Positions 7,861 to 15,633 of a stretch of 64,000 nucleotides of DNA are shown here, one piece after another. Numbering within the stretch: the stretch's first letter is position 1; every line of letters begins with the position of its first letter. The translations under genes and the position numbers were made by a program. The stretch comes from CAZSDU01 sp964605775 (GTDB lineage: Bacteria > Bacteroidota > Bacteroidia > Bacteroidales > FEN-979). Location: assembly GCA_964605775.1 (NCBI GenBank), contig CAZSDU010000006.1, positions 1-64,000 of the forward strand, written 5' to 3'. The notes under the pieces are model-generated. The model saw nothing but the letters and a program-made list of their open reading frames with translations. It ran no database searches and had not been told where the DNA came from.

Positions 7861-8389
7861 TCCAAACTGGTCGCTTTTTCTCGACAGAGACGGAGTAATC
7901 AATAAACGTATCGTGGCTGGTTATGTTAAAACCTGGGATGAGTTTGAATTTTTACCTGGCGTACTGGACGCACTGAAATTGTTTAACAACTATTTTAACC
8001 GGATTTTCATCGTCAGTAATCAGCAGGGGATTGGAAAGAAACTGATGACAATGGAGGACTTGAATACGGTTCATGAAATGATGTTGAAAAGCATTCGTCA
8101 ACAGGGTGGAAAAATTGACCGGATCTTTGTGAGTCCGCATCTTGAAACTGATGCTTCCTTTCTGCGTAAGCCAAATATCGGTATGGCACTGAAAGCCCGC
8201 AGGGAATTTCCGGGAGTCACTTTTAAAAAATCCATCATGGCCGGCGATTCTTTTTCCGATATGGTATTCGGGAAGCGTGCTAAGATGAAAACAGTATTGA
8301 TTTCAGATGATAACGCCCTGGCTAAGAAAAATCCCGGTTTGATCGATTTTTTTTACCCTGATTTAATATCTCTTGCCCATGCACTGTGA
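7835..8389 (+). CDS. gmhB: HAD-IIIA D-glycero-D-manno-heptose 1,7-bisphosphate 7-phosphatase
   Basis: About 184 aa from the ATG at 7835; the open frame extends 96 nt further into hddC but that part looks like an out-of-frame shadow. Motif I is LFLDRDGVINKRI, motif II FIVSNQQGIGKK, and motif III with GDSFSDMVFGKRA near residue 130, all typical of HAD-IIIA histidinol-phosphatase/GmhB proteins. It removes the 7-phosphate from heptose 1,7-bisphosphate between the HddA and HddC steps. The 26-nt overlap with hddC indicates translational coupling. It is the last gene of the heptose cluster. Confidence 0.9.
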   Translation: MTLKDLEIDPNWSLFLDRDGVINKRIVAGYVKTWDEFEFLPGVLDALKLFNNYFNRIFIVSNQQGIGKKLMTMEDLNTVHEMMLKSIRQQGGKIDRIFVSPHLETDASFLRKPNIGMALKARREFPGVTFKKSIMAGDSFSDMVFGKRAKMKTVLISDDNALAKKNPGLIDFFYPDLISLAHAL

Positions 8390-8471
8390 TGTTCCTGACT
8401 ATCTTATCTGTGGCATATTTTTATTGTTTTATCTCTTAAATATGGTTTCTTATCAATCAATCTGACTTCCT

Positions 8472-9923
8472 TTGAGCCCCTCAATCATATTTTTCAGTTT
8501 TCTCGCTTATACGGCACTTTTGTTTTTTGTTACCTGGCTTACGGCAAGAAGGGCGACAAACCGTGCATTTTTCATAGGGAATAAATCTTCACCCTGGTTT
8601 GTCGTTGCCTATGGCATGATCGGCGCTTCCCTATCCGGAGTGACTTTCATGTCGGTACCTGGTTGGGTGGGAACGACCCAGTTTTCTTATATGATGGTCG
8701 TTTTTGGCTACCTTTTTGGCTACTTTGTGATAGCAACAGTACTGATGCCGCTATATTATAAGTTGAACCTGACCTCCATTTATTCATACCTGGAGACCAG
8801 GTTTGGATTCTGGTCATACAAAACCGGATCCTTTTATTTCCTGCTTTCCCGAACCATTGGCGCATCATTCAGAATGTTCTTGGTCGTCAATGTCCTGCAG
8901 ATTTTTGTATTCGATGCCTGGAATATTCCTTTCAGCATGACGGTCTTGATTTTTATTATCCTTATCCTGTTATATACTTTCAAAGGAGGAATTAAAACCA
9001 TTATCTGGACCGATACGGTTCAAACAACCTTTATGCTGTTATCATTGGTTTTATCGATATTTCTCATCATCCGGGAGATGGGAACCGATTTTTCCACCAT
9101 GTTCCAAACCGTGATTGACAGTAATTACTCAAAAATGGTTTATACCGATTGGCAGGATAAACGTTTCATCTTGAAGCAACTGCTGAGTGGTGCATTCATT
9201 GCGATTGTTATGACAGGGCTGGATCAGGAAATGATGCAGAAAAACCTGAGTTGCCGCTCTCTGAAAGATGCACAGAAAAATATGTTTTCATTCAGTATAT
9301 CCCTTGTGTTTGCTAATTTTCTGTTCTTGTTTCTTGGTGCAATTTTGTATATTTTCGCTACCTACGAGGGAATAACTCTGCCTGAAAGGTCCGATGATCT
9401 TTTCCCTGTGATTGCCATCAATCATCTCGGCCCATTGGCAGGTATCGTATTCCTCATCGGATTGATTTCTGCCGCCTATCCGAGCGCTGATGGTGCGCTG
9501 ACATCCCTTACCACTTCATTTAGTATTGATTTTCTTGGGATGAATAAAAAATCTGATTGGAGTGAAAAGAAAAAAGAAAAAATACGTTATACGGTCCATA
9601 TTGGTTTTGCCTTGTTGTTGCTGATGGTGATCATTCTGTTCAGGACTATTAACAACCAGGCTGTTATCGATAAACTATTCACTGTAGCAGGATATACTTA
9701 TGGCCCGCTTCTGGGGCTATATGCCTTCGGCATGTTCACCCGCTTTCAGGTGAAAGACAGATATGTCCCTGTAGTGGCCATTCTTTCTCCGGTAATCTGT
9801 TACTTCATCAGTGATTATTCGACTGTCCTGTTCAACGGTTATAAGTTTGGGTTTGAATTACTCATTCTGAACGGAATGATTACTTTTGTAGGTTTGCTTA
9901 TAGTTAGACGTATAAAAAAATGA
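8472..9923 (+). CDS. Sodium:solute symporter family transporter
   Basis: Protein of 483 aa with about 13 hydrophobic segments. The early sequence RAFFIGNKSSPWFVVAYGMIGASLSG near residue 32 and the segment SAAYPSADGALTSLT near 335 are hallmarks of the SSS family, which couples uptake of sugars, amino acids, vitamins or anions to sodium. The substrate cannot be told. The frame closes with TGA at 8463-8465 and the only usual start before the first helix is the TTG at 8472, so a TTG start is very likely. It follows gmhB by 82 nt and is followed after 24 nt by the DUF4831 gene. Confidence 0.9.
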   Translation: MSPSIIFFSFLAYTALLFFVTWLTARRATNRAFFIGNKSSPWFVVAYGMIGASLSGVTFMSVPGWVGTTQFSYMMVVFGYLFGYFVIATVLMPLYYKLNLTSIYSYLETRFGFWSYKTGSFYFLLSRTIGASFRMFLVVNVLQIFVFDAWNIPFSMTVLIFIILILLYTFKGGIKTIIWTDTVQTTFMLLSLVLSIFLIIREMGTDFSTMFQTVIDSNYSKMVYTDWQDKRFILKQLLSGAFIAIVMTGLDQEMMQKNLSCRSLKDAQKNMFSFSISLVFANFLFLFLGAILYIFATYEGITLPERSDDLFPVIAINHLGPLAGIVFLIGLISAAYPSADGALTSLTTSFSIDFLGMNKKSDWSEKKKEKIRYTVHIGFALLLLMVIILFRTINNQAVIDKLFTVAGYTYGPLLGLYAFGMFTRFQVKDRYVPVVAILSPVICYFISDYSTVLFNGYKFGFELLILNGMITFVGLLIVRRIKK

Positions 9924-9947
9924 AAATTATAAGATAATACATCAGCC

Positions 9948-11129
9948 ATGAAAAAGAAGCTTTTTATCATTTTATTGTTGCAACTGGTTCTCAGCGTACC
10001 GGTATATACTCAGATCAATGTTTTTCGCATTGACAACAATGCTATGCCCCAGTCAAGAGAAGGAGTCTTTTACTCCTTGCCAAGGACGGTTGTAAGGGTA
10101 GAGGTTAAAATAGACCGGATTGAAAATTACAAAGGTCCTTATGCTGATTATGCTGCCAGATATCTTGGACTGAAAAATGTGATTACGGCGAATTCCGTTG
10201 AGTATAAGATCAGTGATATTTCCATCACAACCTACCCAGAGCCGGATCCCGATCAATATTATTTTGTTGAACTCGGGGAAAAAGTATCGAAAGGTCAGCA
10301 GACCGGGTTGCTGGAGCTTAGCAGTTCTGGTCTGTTCCTGGGTACGATTTCAGGGTTGAAGGATACTGTTTCCAATGAAACGGTTCTCATCGGGAAAAAT
10401 GAACCCATGGCCGGGACGGAAAAAGATGTATTCGGAGAATTATTTAAATATTATGCTGATGTCAGCGTATTTGAAAAAGTTGATACCATCATCCGTAAGA
10501 TAAATATTGATACCATGACTCTGGAGCGTCAGTTTCTGAAACGGACAATGGTGGAAAAATCTCCTGAACAGAAAGCCAAAGAAGCCTCCGATGTCATTAC
10601 AAAGATCAAAGATAATCGTTTTAATCTTCTGAGCGGGTACCAGGAAGTCAATTATAATAAGGAAACCCTTGAATATATGGACACTCAGCTTAAACAAATG
10701 GAAAGGGAATATATCAAATTATTTACGGGAATCAGCCTGCATAAAACTTTAACATTCAGCTATAAGTATATCCCTTTACCCAACCAGATCAACACGGAGA
10801 TCCCGATCTTCAAATTCTGGAAATCCAAAGGGGTGATTGGATTGGATGAACCCGGAGGAAGAGTGGTGACCATCAACATTCAAAGGGTGGGGAATACCAA
10901 TTCGGTTTCCGCTTATCTTGCCCGAGCTGAAAAGTCCGCCAAATCCAATGGATTTTATTATCGTATTCCTGAATTGGCAAGGGTTACGGTGAAACTTGAC
11001 GAAAACACACAGGTGGAAAATCAATGCCTGATCAGCCAGTTAGGACTTGTTTCTTTCCTTCCCTCCCATAAATGGAAAGTGCGTTTACATGAATCCACCG
11101 GTGGAGTCAAAGGACTGGAGATACAGTAA
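9948..11129 (+). CDS. DUF4831 family secreted protein
   Basis: Protein of 393 aa with a clear signal peptide (MKKK, hydrophobic core, cleavage after about residue 21 at VYTQ). The mature part begins with a domain rich in beta strands (FYSLPRTVVRVEVKIDR) and a helical middle. It matches the Bacteroidota family DUF4831, for which no function is established. It lies 24 nt after the symporter and converges with kdsA 3 nt after its stop codon. No cysteine lipobox is seen, so it is probably a periplasmic or outer-membrane-associated soluble protein. Confidence 0.82.
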   Translation: MKKKLFIILLLQLVLSVPVYTQINVFRIDNNAMPQSREGVFYSLPRTVVRVEVKIDRIENYKGPYADYAARYLGLKNVITANSVEYKISDISITTYPEPDPDQYYFVELGEKVSKGQQTGLLELSSSGLFLGTISGLKDTVSNETVLIGKNEPMAGTEKDVFGELFKYYADVSVFEKVDTIIRKINIDTMTLERQFLKRTMVEKSPEQKAKEASDVITKIKDNRFNLLSGYQEVNYNKETLEYMDTQLKQMEREYIKLFTGISLHKTLTFSYKYIPLPNQINTEIPIFKFWKSKGVIGLDEPGGRVVTINIQRVGNTNSVSAYLARAEKSAKSNGFYYRIPELARVTVKLDENTQVENQCLISQLGLVSFLPSHKWKVRLHESTGGVKGLEIQ

Positions 11130-11132
11130 AGG

Positions 11133-11948
11133 TCAGGAATGCAGGGCCAGATGAATACGGGTCAACTGCTTTAAAAGATCGTTCAGTTGATGAAGGGGAA
11201 GCATGTTTGCACCGTCCGATTTGGCGTGAGCCGGGTCATGGTGAGTTTCCAGAAAAATGCCATCCGCTCCCACGGCAATGGCCGCTTTGGCAATGAACTC
11301 AATAAGATCAGGCCGGCCACTTGTTATTCCTTGCGGAGTATTGGGAAGTTGTAAAGCATGGGTCACATCCATGATAACCGGAACCCCATGTTTTTTCATA
11401 TCAGGGATATTTCTGAAGTCAACGATCAGATCCTGATAACCAAACATATTCCCACGCTCGGTGAGCATAATTTGATGATTTCCGGTTTCTGCAATTTTAT
11501 CAAGTGCAAATCTCATGGATTCAGCCGAACAAAACTGGCCTTTTTTAATATTCACTGTTTTTCCGGTACGGCCGGCTGCTTTCAGCAGATCGGTTTGTCT
11601 GCAAAGAAAGGCGGGAATCTGAAGAACATCCACAAATTTTGAAGCTAATGTCGCTTCTTCCTCGGTATGGATATCAGTAAGTGTCGCAATGTCAAGGTTC
11701 TTACCCACCTCCTTGATGATTTCCAGTGCTTCACGATTCCCGATTCCAGTGAAGGAATCGTTTTTCGTACGGTTGGCCTTTTTATAAGAAGCTTTAAAAA
11801 TAAAGGGAATTTTAAGTTCTTCCGTGATCTTTTTGATTTGTGATGCAATCCTTAACGGCATCTCTTCATTTTCAACCACACAGGGGCCTGCAATCAAAAA
11901 GAACATTCCTGATTCCTTGAATTTCAATCTATTTATGTCTGGTATCAT
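11133..11948 (-). CDS. kdsA: 3-deoxy-8-phosphooctulonate synthase (Kdo-8-phosphate synthase)
   Basis: Protein of 271 aa, family length. FLIAGPCVVENEEM near residue 17, FKASYKKANRT near 51 and the late FLETHHDPAHAKSDGANMLPL segment (about 233-253) are the phosphoenolpyruvate/arabinose-5-phosphate binding regions. It condenses PEP with arabinose 5-phosphate to give Kdo-8-phosphate for the lipopolysaccharide inner core. Together with the heptose cluster it shows that the organism makes an elaborate outer-membrane glycolipid or capsule. It lies 25 nt downstream of rarA on the same strand. Confidence 0.96.
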   Translation of the reverse strand: MIPDINRLKFKESGMFFLIAGPCVVENEEMPLRIASQIKKITEELKIPFIFKASYKKANRTKNDSFTGIGNREALEIIKEVGKNLDIATLTDIHTEEEATLASKFVDVLQIPAFLCRQTDLLKAAGRTGKTVNIKKGQFCSAESMRFALDKIAETGNHQIMLTERGNMFGYQDLIVDFRNIPDMKKHGVPVIMDVTHALQLPNTPQGITSGRPDLIEFIAKAAIAVGADGIFLETHHDPAHAKSDGANMLPLHQLNDLLKQLTRIHLALHS

Positions 11949-11973
11949 ACTAACAATTTTTTTGTTTTCGTTG

Positions 11974-13242
11974 CTAATATTTGTACTTCCCCTTCCACAA
12001 GCTTTTCAATCTTGCCCTGAGTTCATTTTCCCGTGGATTATTTTGTGGATCATAAAACTTCTGGCTTTTTAAGGCATCAGGAAGAAATTCTTGCTCAACA
12101 AAATTTTGATCAAAATCATGGGCATAGAGATAATCCTTTCCATAACCGATTTTTTTCATCAATCCAGAGGGAGCGTTTCTGAGATGAAGGGGTACAGCCT
12201 GGTCTCCAGATTCTTGAATTGATTTCGTTGCTTTTCTGATGGCCAAGTAAGAGGAATTGCTTTTTACTGAGCATGCCAGGTAAATGGCGGTCTGTGAAAG
12301 AATCAGGTCACTCTCAGGATAGCCGATCACATCTACTGCCTGAAAACAATGACTAGCCAACAACAAGGCATTGGGATTGGCATTCCCAATGTCCTCTGAA
12401 GCAAGAATCAGCATTCGTCTTGCAATGAATTTCGGATCTTCTCCTGCCATGACCATCCTGGCAAGCCAATAAACTGCTGCATTGGGATCACTACCCCGGA
12501 TGGATTTGATAAATGCGGAAATAATATCATAATGCATTTCCCCGGTTTTATCATACATTGCAAGGTTCTGCTGGATGACATGGATGGCCTTTTCATTGTC
12601 AATGACAATCTTATCAAGCGATCTTTCCGATGACTGTACAATTAATTCCAGGGCATTTAAAAGCTTTCTCGCATCTCCTCCTGAAATCCTGAGGAGTGCC
12701 TCGCTTTCCGTGATTTCTATTTCCTTCCCGGATTCCTTTTCTAAATATTGTTTCCCCTGGTTAAGAAGTTTCAGCAGATGATCCTCTTCAAGCGGCTTTA
12801 GTACATATATTTGGCAACGCGACAGGAGTGGAGAGATCACTTCAAAAGAGGGATTTTCAGTAGTTGCTCCGATAAAAGTTACGATGCCTTTTTCCACTGC
12901 TCCCAAAAGGGCATCCTGTTGTGATTTGCTGAAACGGTGAATTTCATCAATAAACAAAAACGGACTGTCTCCGGCTTCCTTCGCTTTATTGATAATTTCT
13001 CTGACTTCTTTCACTCCGGAACTGATAGCACTCAGGGTAAAAAACCTTCGCTTCAGATGCTGGGAAATAATAAAGGCAAGCGTGGTTTTTCCTACTCCCG
13101 GAGGTCCCCAGAGAATCATGGAAGGGAGTTTACCCCTGGAAATAGCCTGGGATAAAACAGCCTCTTTCCCAATTAAGTGTTCCTGGCCCAGGTAGTCATC
13201 CAGGGTATTTGGACGTAGCTTCTCAGCAAGTGGAATCAGCAT
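11974..13242 (-). CDS. rarA: Replication-associated recombination protein A, AAA+ ATPase
   Basis: About 422 aa. It begins PLAEKLRPNTLDDYLGQEHL, has Walker A GPPGVGKTT near residue 49, Walker B LFIDEIHRFSKSQQDALL, sensor ATTENPSFEV and the C-terminal MgsA/tetramerisation region (YWLARMVMAGEDPKFIARR). RarA acts at stalled replication forks with SSB and RecA. The start at 13242 was chosen over the ATG at 13263 because homologs start with this sequence and because a TATCTTTG promoter word (13268-13261) would place the transcript start downstream of 13263. Confidence 0.95.
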   Translation of the reverse strand: MLIPLAEKLRPNTLDDYLGQEHLIGKEAVLSQAISRGKLPSMILWGPPGVGKTTLAFIISQHLKRRFFTLSAISSGVKEVREIINKAKEAGDSPFLFIDEIHRFSKSQQDALLGAVEKGIVTFIGATTENPSFEVISPLLSRCQIYVLKPLEEDHLLKLLNQGKQYLEKESGKEIEITESEALLRISGGDARKLLNALELIVQSSERSLDKIVIDNEKAIHVIQQNLAMYDKTGEMHYDIISAFIKSIRGSDPNAAVYWLARMVMAGEDPKFIARRMLILASEDIGNANPNALLLASHCFQAVDVIGYPESDLILSQTAIYLACSVKSNSSYLAIRKATKSIQESGDQAVPLHLRNAPSGLMKKIGYGKDYLYAHDFDQNFVEQEFLPDALKSQKFYDPQNNPRENELRARLKSLWKGKYKY

Positions 13243-13260
13243 TTTTTTGGAATAGAATTT

Positions 13261-13268
13261 CAAAGATA
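13261..13268 (-). promoter_or_regulatory. -7 promoter element of rarA
   Basis: The minus strand reads TATCTTTG, a full match to TAnnTTTG, 18 nt before the chosen rarA start. It overlaps the upstream in-frame ATG at 13263, which therefore cannot be the translated start from this promoter. Confidence 0.6.
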
Positions 13269-13337
13269 CTTCATTATCATATTCGAAAATTCCAATTTTT
13301 TTCCAATTCCATGTTTTCTTAGCCTTAAATCTTAAAA

Positions 13338-13400
13338 AATGTTAAAAATAATCATGCTGATATTCAGTAACTTAAGCGAAATGTTAAAAAATGTTAAAAA
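13338..13400 (+). repeat. Direct repeats AATGTTAAAAA upstream of the small lipoprotein gene
   Basis: Three exact copies of AATGTTAAAAA lie at 13338-13348, 13380-13390 and 13390-13400. The spacings are 42 and 10 bp, close to whole helical turns, and they end 16 bp before the -33 box of the following gene. They may be activator sites or only A-tract DNA that stimulates a strong promoter. Confidence 0.55.
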
Positions 13401-13415
13401 AAAGTGTCTGGATTA

Positions 13416-13448
13416 TTTGGAGCGTATTATTCCTTTACTATATCTTTG
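13416..13448 (+). promoter_or_regulatory. Promoter of the small lipoprotein gene (-33 TTTG, -7 TATCTTTG)
   Basis: TTTG at 13416-13419 and TATCTTTG at 13441-13448 are separated by 21 bp, close to the Bacteroidota arrangement. A start near 13454 leaves a leader of about 22 nt before the ATG at 13476. Confidence 0.7.
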
Positions 13449-13475
13449 TATCCGAATTTAAAAATCAATAAACAA

Positions 13476-13754
13476 ATGAAAAAACTTGCAACATTATTAG
13501 TTATTGGCGCAGTAGCATTTATGTACTCCTGTGGCCCAAGCGCAAAAGAAATCGAAGAAAAAAGAATTGCTGATTCAATCCGCGTTGCTGACTCATTAGC
13601 AATGGTACAGGCTGAACAGCAGAGGGTTGCTGATTCTATTGCTCAGGCTCAGATTGCAGCTGCTCATCAGGATTCTATCACCCAGGGTTGGATTAAGGAA
13701 GATGGAACTCCTACTGACAAATTAAAGAAAGAACTGAAAAAAATTAAGAAATAA
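13476..13754 (+). CDS. Small lipoprotein with heptad-like Ala/Asp/Ser repeats
   Basis: Protein of 92 aa. Residues 1-19 form a lipoprotein signal ending in MYSCGPS (lipidated Cys about 19). The mature part is an amphipathic, probably coiled-coil stretch built on repeats of the type RIADSIRVADSLA and RVADSIAQAQ, followed by a short lysine-rich tail. It resembles Bacteroidota small lipoproteins of unknown function that are often highly expressed; a shape-based analogy is Lpp-type envelope spacers. It has its own promoter and a strong terminator, so it is a single-gene unit. A longer open frame from 13404 is rejected because it starts before the -33 box. Confidence 0.82.
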   Translation: MKKLATLLVIGAVAFMYSCGPSAKEIEEKRIADSIRVADSLAMVQAEQQRVADSIAQAQIAAAHQDSITQGWIKEDGTPTDKLKKELKKIKK

Positions 13755-13780
13755 GCGATACTGCTTATCAGTTCTTAAAG

Positions 13781-13820
13781 GAAGAGGGGGCGTCGGTTAG
13801 ACAGCCCCCTCTTCTTTTTT
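13781..13820 (+). terminator. Intrinsic terminator after the small lipoprotein gene
   Basis: A perfect 11-bp GC-rich stem (13781-13791 with 13804-13814) with a 12-nt loop is followed by six T at 13815-13820. It lies 27 nt after the stop codon and also separates this unit from the convergent transhydrogenase operon. Confidence 0.9.
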
Positions 13821-13828
13821 GAAAAACA

Positions 13829-15301
13829 TTAAAGATTCTTTATTTCTGCAATGAGCTTTTGCATGCTGGCTTTGGCATCACCGAATAGCATACGCGACTT
13901 GGGCATGAAGAATAGGTTGTTTTCAATGGCAGCATAACCCTTTGCCATACTTCTTTTCATGATTATCGTATTTTTTGCTTCCCAAACTTTAATAACCGGC
14001 ATGCCATAAATCGGGCTGGAAGAATCTTCCTCTGCAGCTGGATTGACAACATCATTGGCGCCGATGACAATGACCACATCGGTATTCCCCATGTCGTTAT
14101 TGGCTTCTTCCATTTCCTGAAGCTTCTCATAGGCAACGTCCGCTTCAGCAAGAAGGACATTCATATGGCCTGGCATACGTCCGGCAACCGGATGAATGCC
14201 ATATTTTAATTCGACACCTTTTGTTCCGAGCAGGTTTTCCAGCTCATGGCACAGATGCTGTGCCTGGGCTACAGCTAAGCCATAACCTGGAACGATCAAT
14301 ACTTTCTGGGAATAACTTAGCAATACTGCAGCATCGCTAAGGGATATTTCTTTTACGGTTTTATCCACACCTGATGCAGTTGAAGCAGAGCTTCCGCCAA
14401 AGGCCCCGATGATGACATTTAGCAGCGAACGATTCATGGCCTTGCACATGAGAATGGTCAATATCGTGCCTGATGAGCCGACGAGTATTCCTCCGGTTAG
14501 CATCGCCTGGTTATGATAGAGAAATCCTCCCATAGCCGCTGCAACCCCGGTAAAAGAATTCAATAAGGAAATAACGACCGGCATATCAGCGCCTCCGATT
14601 GGCATAACAAAAGTAACACCATAAACCAACGCGAGTCCTGCCAGGACATAGATCATCCAGTTTTCCCCATCCACAGGCTCCTTGAACATGATAAATACCA
14701 CAAAAATCAATAGAATGACCAGAAAAGCAAGATTGATAAATCTTAAGACCGGATTTTTTATATCTCCTAAACGCTCATCCAGTTTTCCAAAAGCAATCAT
14801 AGAGCCTGCAAAGGAAACTCCCCCTATCATCAATCCCAGAAGTATGGCCAGTGCTTCTCCGTTTAGCATGGTGGTGGCGTGTTCACTGGCCAACATGGTT
14901 TGCATTCTTGGAAATTCCATCATCGAAATCAGTGCCGCACAGGCACCACCCATCCCGTTGAACAGGGAAACCATCTGTGGCATGGCGGTCATCTTCACTT
15001 TTTTTGCAGCCATCCAACCGGTTACTGATCCGATAAACAGCGCAACGAGAATCCATCCTAAATTGTGGATTCTTTGAAAGCTTCCGTCATCCATTTTTGT
15101 TTTATGAAAAAGAATGGTAAAAAGGATTGCCAATCCCATTCCCGCTGCTGCCCATAGGTTTCCGCTCCTTGCCGTATCCGGATGGCTGAGCTTTTTCAGC
15201 CCCATGATGAATAAAATAGAGGCCAGGATATAAGATAATTCCAGAATGGAGAGATAAGGGGAAAAATCAAAGTTTTTTGTCAGTGTAATGATCGTTTCCA
15301 T
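13829..15301 (-). CDS. pntB: NAD(P) transhydrogenase subunit beta
   Basis: Protein of 490 aa. The N-terminal two thirds hold about eight or nine membrane helices (domain II), and the C-terminal third is the NADP(H)-binding domain III with VPGYGLAVAQAQH near residue 339 and VIVIGANDVVNPAA near 410. It uses the proton gradient to drive hydride transfer from NADH to NADP+, supplying NADPH. It is the last gene of a three-gene operon on the minus strand with the alpha subunit split into two proteins, and it starts 9 nt after pntA2. Confidence 0.96.
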   Translation of the reverse strand: METIITLTKNFDFSPYLSILELSYILASILFIMGLKKLSHPDTARSGNLWAAAGMGLAILFTILFHKTKMDDGSFQRIHNLGWILVALFIGSVTGWMAAKKVKMTAMPQMVSLFNGMGGACAALISMMEFPRMQTMLASEHATTMLNGEALAILLGLMIGGVSFAGSMIAFGKLDERLGDIKNPVLRFINLAFLVILLIFVVFIMFKEPVDGENWMIYVLAGLALVYGVTFVMPIGGADMPVVISLLNSFTGVAAAMGGFLYHNQAMLTGGILVGSSGTILTILMCKAMNRSLLNVIIGAFGGSSASTASGVDKTVKEISLSDAAVLLSYSQKVLIVPGYGLAVAQAQHLCHELENLLGTKGVELKYGIHPVAGRMPGHMNVLLAEADVAYEKLQEMEEANNDMGNTDVVIVIGANDVVNPAAEEDSSSPIYGMPVIKVWEAKNTIIMKRSMAKGYAAIENNLFFMPKSRMLFGDAKASMQKLIAEIKNL

Positions 15302-15310
15302 AGAGATGTT

Positions 15311-15622
15311 TTATTTCCGTGTTTTCTTTTTCCTGAACATTTCGAGCATGCGGTCGGTCACCACAAATCCTCCGACCACATTCAAAGTTCCCAGGATTAC
15401 TGCAATGAATCCCAGGATCATGGATAAAACATTATCCGCATGTCCCATCACAATAATGGCACCGATAATCACTACACCATGTATGGCGTTAGCACCAGAC
15501 ATCAGCGGTGTATGCAATACTGATGGGACATGCGATATGACTTCTATGCCTAGAAAAATGGAGAGGATAATGATGAAGATCGCTTCCCTGTATTCCATGA
15601 AAAAAGTTAGCATTTCATTCAT
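15311..15622 (-). CDS. pntA2: NAD(P) transhydrogenase subunit alpha, membrane part (alpha-2)
   Basis: Protein of 103 aa with three hydrophobic helices (about 8-25, 35-58 and 66-90). It corresponds to the C-terminal membrane domain that is fused to the NAD-binding domain in the single-chain PntA of E. coli. The motif VPSVLHTPLMSGANAIHGVV near residue 32 is typical. It lies 11 nt downstream of pntA1 and 9 nt upstream of pntB, so the three-subunit form is encoded as in Rhodospirillum-type enzymes. Confidence 0.94.
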   Translation of the reverse strand: MNEMLTFFMEYREAIFIIILSIFLGIEVISHVPSVLHTPLMSGANAIHGVVIIGAIIVMGHADNVLSMILGFIAVILGTLNVVGGFVVTDRMLEMFRKKKTRK

Positions 15623-15633
15623 TGTGAGATAAT

